The notes under the pieces were generated by a model, which had not been told where the DNA came from, did no database searches, and saw nothing but the letters and a program-made list of their open reading frames with translations. 64,000 bases of DNA from Fen-178 sp963722575 (GTDB taxonomy: Bacteria; Acidobacteriota; Terriglobia; Bryobacterales; Bryobacteraceae): assembly GCA_963722575.1 (NCBI GenBank), contig CAVRNR010000022.1:2046001-2110000 (forward strand), in the 5' to 3' direction. Shown one piece after another: positions 61,306-64,000 of the stretch. The position numbers were made by a program, and so were the translations under genes. Position 1 is the first letter of the stretch. The number at the start of each line of letters is the position of its first letter.

Positions 61306-61539
61306 TACGGCTCATCGGTCGTGCTTCCGGGGCCTGCCCTGGGGCCGCGCATTCTTGTTGAGGGCACCTGTTCCTGCAAGGGACGGGGACCTCACGGGAG
61401 TGATGATTGTTCTGTTGCCGACGCCGGCCGACGGTCTCCACTGCCGGCGGCGCGACTTACCAGGACCGATCCCGCGGGGACGGCGACTTGGGGTCAATGT
61501 ACGACAACCCCGTCTTTCGTCCACAATCCGAGCGAGGGA

Positions 61540-62403
61540 ATGCTGAAGGCTTGTTTTCGTATAATTGGAACCATTGTGGCTGGTCTGTCAAGGTCAGAAC
61601 CCCTTTGGAAGGCACCGCTGCTCGGCTGCGCGTTCGCCGCCGCTGTTGTGGGCACGCTCACGCTCGGCGCTTTCCACGCCGGCGCGCAGGATACGGGTCA
61701 ATCCGTCGCCGAACCCGCTTTCGAGGTAGCGTCGGTCAAGCTCCATGTCACGGGTTCCGGCGGCGGCCGCAGCGATCCCGGAAGGTTCGTTGGAACCTTC
61801 AGTATCGCGGTTCTGATCATGATGGCCTACGGTCCTCTGGCGGACCAGCAACTCGTTGGGCCGGAATGGATAGATACCGCCTTCTTGGACGTCAACGCTA
61901 AAATGCCGGAGGGTGCCGCCAAAGAGCAGATCCCGCGCATGCTCCAGACCTTACTCGCCGATAGGTTGAAACTCACCGTGCACCAGGAATCGCGGACCAT
62001 GCCCGTGTATAAGTTGATAGTTGGGAAGGCCGGGCCGAAGATGAAGGAGGTTGACCCTTCTAAGTTTATCAACGAGATCGTGCTGTCACCCCTGTCCCGA
62101 GGTTTCCGCGGGCATCTCACAATGCCCATACTGGCCCATCTTCTCTCGCAGAGTCTCGACCGGTACGTGCTGGACTCCACCGGCCTCAAGGCAATCTACG
62201 AGGTTGATCTTCAATGGACGCCGGATGAGGCAAGCGCTCTGCCGGGCGCCGGGGAGCCTCCGCAGCCACTCTCGCTGACGAGTGATCGGCCCAACCTGTT
62301 TCTAGCGATTCAGCAGCAACTCGGGCTGAAGCTGGATTCGGGCCGCGCGCCAGTCGAGGTCGTAGTAGTCGACCACGTAGAGCGGGTTCCAACCGCGAAC
62401 TGA
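61540..62403 (+). CDS. TIGR03435-type secreted soil protein
   Basis: 287 residues from ATG 61540 (AGGGA upstream). TM/signal about 25-50, then PAFEVASVKLHVTG, GRFVGTFSIAVLIMMAYG, LQTLLADRLKLTVHQESRTM, PVYKLIVGKAGPKMKEVDPS and ending VEVVVVDHVERVPTAN: all hallmarks of the family abundant in Acidobacteriota. Role unknown. The 234 bp upstream hold no other gene. Confidence 0.88.
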   Translation: MLKACFRIIGTIVAGLSRSEPLWKAPLLGCAFAAAVVGTLTLGAFHAGAQDTGQSVAEPAFEVASVKLHVTGSGGGRSDPGRFVGTFSIAVLIMMAYGPLADQQLVGPEWIDTAFLDVNAKMPEGAAKEQIPRMLQTLLADRLKLTVHQESRTMPVYKLIVGKAGPKMKEVDPSKFINEIVLSPLSRGFRGHLTMPILAHLLSQSLDRYVLDSTGLKAIYEVDLQWTPDEASALPGAGEPPQPLSLTSDRPNLFLAIQQQLGLKLDSGRAPVEVVVVDHVERVPTAN

Positions 62404-62772
62404 CATACCGGTAGTGAAGTGGCGTTCTCGTACACTTGCCAGGCCACACGGCTGCTGAGCCAGCACTCACCGGCCGCCTTCCCGTCGGTGGATCCCGATC
62501 GTTTGGCCGGCGTGCTGCATCGGCCGGCTGCCGTCCGGCGCTGTCACCGTCACCGCGAGTTTCAGCCAACAGTAGCCCAGATCGCCCGCCGCCCCGCACT
62601 TCCATTACGTCTGCCTGCACAGAGACCTTGTGAATTGTCCGGCAAACCCGAATCCGCCTCCCAAGAATAATCCGGTGACAGCTTCCACAAAATTCCCATC
62701 TCCCATTCCCCTCAATAACTTACACGCATCGTCCCCCCGCAGCCCGCCACCCCCCTTGCTACCCTGTAAGCA
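62404..62772. other. Intergenic region without a recognised gene
   Basis: A minus-strand frame about 62604-62467 reads KCGAAGDLGYCWLKLAVTVT, which looks coding but has no start; possibly a relic. Nothing else seen. Confidence 0.35.
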
Positions 62773-62816
62773 GGACAGGCCAACCCGCTCCCCGGGCCCG
62801 CCTGTCCCTTTCTTTT
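62773..62816 (+). promoter_or_regulatory. Hairpin directly upstream of the start codon
   Basis: GGACAGGC (62773-62780) pairs with GCCTGTCC (62800-62807), followed by CTTTCTTTT and then the ATG at 62817. It looks like an intrinsic terminator/attenuator in the 5' region and there is no Shine-Dalgarno sequence between it and the ATG. Confidence 0.5.
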
Positions 62817-63578
62817 ATGGCCACCATCCAACAGATCGAAGCGAATCGTCTCAACGCTCAGAAATCCACCGGCCCGCGCTCCGTCGAGGGCAAGGCCGTC
62901 TCCTGCTTCAACGCCATCAAGACCGGCATTGACGCCAAATCTCAAATCATCCGCGGCGAGGACCCTGCCGAACTCCAGACCCTCACCGCCGAATACCAGC
63001 AGCGTTGGCAACCCGCCACCCCCGAGCAGCGCCTCCTGGTCGATACCCTCATCGATTGCGAGTGGCTCCTCCGCCGCTTCCGCAAGGCCGAAGCCCAACT
63101 CTGGCAATACAAAATGCAGAAAGCGCAAATCTGGAAACCGGAACCGGAGTGCTTCCTGGGCCTGGGCTTCAATTACGGTTGCGAGCAGTTTTCCCGCCTC
63201 CAGCGCCGCATCGATTCCACCAGCCGCAACTACCACCGTGCCCTGAAGGAACTCCATCGCCTGGATTCCGAGCGCCGCGAGCCGGATCCCCCTCCCGGCC
63301 CCGCGAGCGAAGCGAGCCAGTCCCCCGACCCCCGGCCCCCGGCCCCTGGCCCCGCGAGCGAAGCGAGCCAGCCCCCCGCCCCCGTGAGCGAAGCCAGCCC
63401 ACCCCAGCCCTCGGAGACAATCTTGCGGAACGAACCCAATTCCGGGATCGCTCTGCTCACGAACGCCCCCTCCATCCCCGGCCCCGCGAGCGCAGCGAGC
63501 CCCACCCCGCCCCCTCCACCCGCCCCTTTCCCGCACCCGTTCACCCCTCCCTCGCATCCATTAAGTGAGCAATCTTGA
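62817..63578 (+). CDS. Conserved acidobacterial protein (QIEANRLNAQKSTGP type) with PASEAS repeats
   Basis: 253 residues. N-terminus TIQQIEANRLNAQKSTGPRS, VEGKAVSCFNAIKTGIDAKS and LTAEYQQRWQPATPEQRLLV, DTLIDCEWLLRRFRKAEAQL define a family common in acidobacteria. After about residue 155 it becomes Pro/Ser/Ala-rich with four PASEAS-type units encoded by GCGAGCGAAGCGAGC, itself a near-palindrome. Function unknown; the hairpin upstream is often a feature of such genes, though that is from memory. Confidence 0.75.
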   Translation: MATIQQIEANRLNAQKSTGPRSVEGKAVSCFNAIKTGIDAKSQIIRGEDPAELQTLTAEYQQRWQPATPEQRLLVDTLIDCEWLLRRFRKAEAQLWQYKMQKAQIWKPEPECFLGLGFNYGCEQFSRLQRRIDSTSRNYHRALKELHRLDSERREPDPPPGPASEASQSPDPRPPAPGPASEASQPPAPVSEASPPQPSETILRNEPNSGIALLTNAPSIPGPASAASPTPPPPPAPFPHPFTPPSHPLSEQS

Positions 63579-63603
63579 CTAAGAAGTACAGATTAGCTAA
63601 ACT
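63575..63603 (+). promoter_or_regulatory. Promoter of sufB
   Basis: TTGACT (63575-63580), 17-nt spacer, TAAACT (63598-63603), 31 nt before the GTG start; it overlaps the stop codon of the upstream gene. Confidence 0.65.
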
Positions 63604-63634
63604 GGTATCAGCCCAAGCTTTAGGAGCCTAACGG

Positions 63635-64000
63635 GTGAGCGAATCTACCAACACCATCGAGACCTTTGCGAATCAGGAATATAAGTGGGGTTTCGTCACC
63701 GATATCGAAGCCGACGCCATCCCGCGCGGCCTCAGCGAAGACGTCATCCGCCTGATCTCCGCCAAGAAACAGGAACCGGATTGGCTGCTGGAATGGCGCC
63801 TCAAGGCCTACCGCCACTGGCAGACCATGAAGGAGCCTACCTGGGCCAACATTCACTACCCGCCCATCGATTACCAGGACATCATCTACTATTCCTCGCC
63901 CAAATCGAAAAAGGACGGCCCCAAGACCCTGGCTGAGGTCGACCCGGAGCTTCTCAAGACCTACGCCAAACTCGGCATCCCGCTGAAGGAACAAGGAATC
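63635..64000 (+). CDS. sufB: Fe-S cluster assembly scaffold SufB (3' end beyond window)
   Basis: 122 residues visible, from GTG 63635 with TAGGAG upstream. YKWGFVTDIEADAIPRGLSE, DVIRLISAKKQEPDWLLEWR, LKAYRHWQTMKEPTWANIHY, PPIDYQDIIYYSSPKSK are diagnostic of SufB. Part of the SufBCD scaffold; sufC and sufD would follow outside the window. No SufR regulator lies just upstream. Confidence 0.95.
   Translation, partial: MSESTNTIETFANQEYKWGFVTDIEADAIPRGLSEDVIRLISAKKQEPDWLLEWRLKAYRHWQTMKEPTWANIHYPPIDYQDIIYYSSPKSKKDGPKTLAEVDPELLKTYAKLGIPLKEQGI

Noticed and set aside
62467..62604. Coding-like minus peptide (KCGAAGDLGYCWLKLAVTVT)
   Set aside because: No start codon, stop just upstream, no family recognised; at best a relic.

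Overview
The window is a high-GC, densely coded bacterial chromosome segment, most likely from an acidobacterium close to Solibacter/Bryobacter. That placement rests on family content: a TonB-dependent receptor with an N-terminal carboxypeptidase-regulatory domain, a TIGR03435-type soil protein, a subtilase ending in the beta-rich C-terminal domain typical of Solibacter secreted proteins (TIGR03437-like), a QIEANRLNAQKSTGP-type protein, and many TA modules and REP-like hairpins. No rRNA, tRNA or CRISPR was seen. There is no taxonomic marker beyond protein families, so the placement is an inference.

Layout. 1-6.4 kb: 3' end of a MidA-type methyltransferase, a tiny Lys/Ala-rich basic peptide gene, a membrane protein and a terpenoid-cyclase-fold protein, then a decaying defence/TA patch (mntA with a deleted hepT; higBA with a frameshifted toxin) and a secreted trypsin-like protease. 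6.4-13.3 kb: rfaE2-mfd, a SurA-like isomerase, a YhaM-like nuclease and a BlaI-like repressor. 13.3-19.5 kb: lipoprotein, TonB receptor, recJ and a conserved hypothetical. 19.5-21.9 kb: a minimal bacterial-microcompartment locus (one BMC-H shell protein, a CoA-acylating aldehyde dehydrogenase with four tandem encapsulation-peptide-like helices, a small TPSARD-motif protein). 21.9-30.2 kb: a long gene-free pyrimidine-rich stretch, a heptosyltransferase, brnTA plus a VapBC remnant, an M49 peptidase, a GNAT protein and an IS66 element. 30.3-49.2 kb is mostly housekeeping: MFS carriers, tdk, and the minus-strand cluster rsmB-rpe-bamD/HhH-response regulator-yajQ; then an esterase, CDF transporter, aceE, DinB, a LysW-like protein, an ABC exporter and a heparinase-like protein. 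49.3-64 kb: a candidate 6S-like RNA with a strong promoter, an IS1634-family element, a subtilase, a CpxRA-like two-component system beside a divergent Spy/CpxP-like gene, TA remnants, an IS4-family element inserted into a REP hairpin, DUF1801 and TIGR03435 proteins, and the 5' end of sufB.

Themes. (1) At least six TA modules or remnants are present, most with single-base indels or truncations, while long housekeeping genes are intact; this points to real decay rather than poor sequence. (2) Several genes have a near-consensus -10 box ending only 5-7 nt before the start codon, which predicts leaderless mRNAs. (3) Short dispersed repeats (an 18-bp GGGCCCAGAGGGCACCCC element found inside reading frames as well as between genes, double-hairpin REPs, and a 45-bp element) thread through the window. 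(4) The microcompartment locus lacks a pentamer and a signature enzyme, so it looks like a satellite locus whose cargo carries an unusual multivalent targeting tail.
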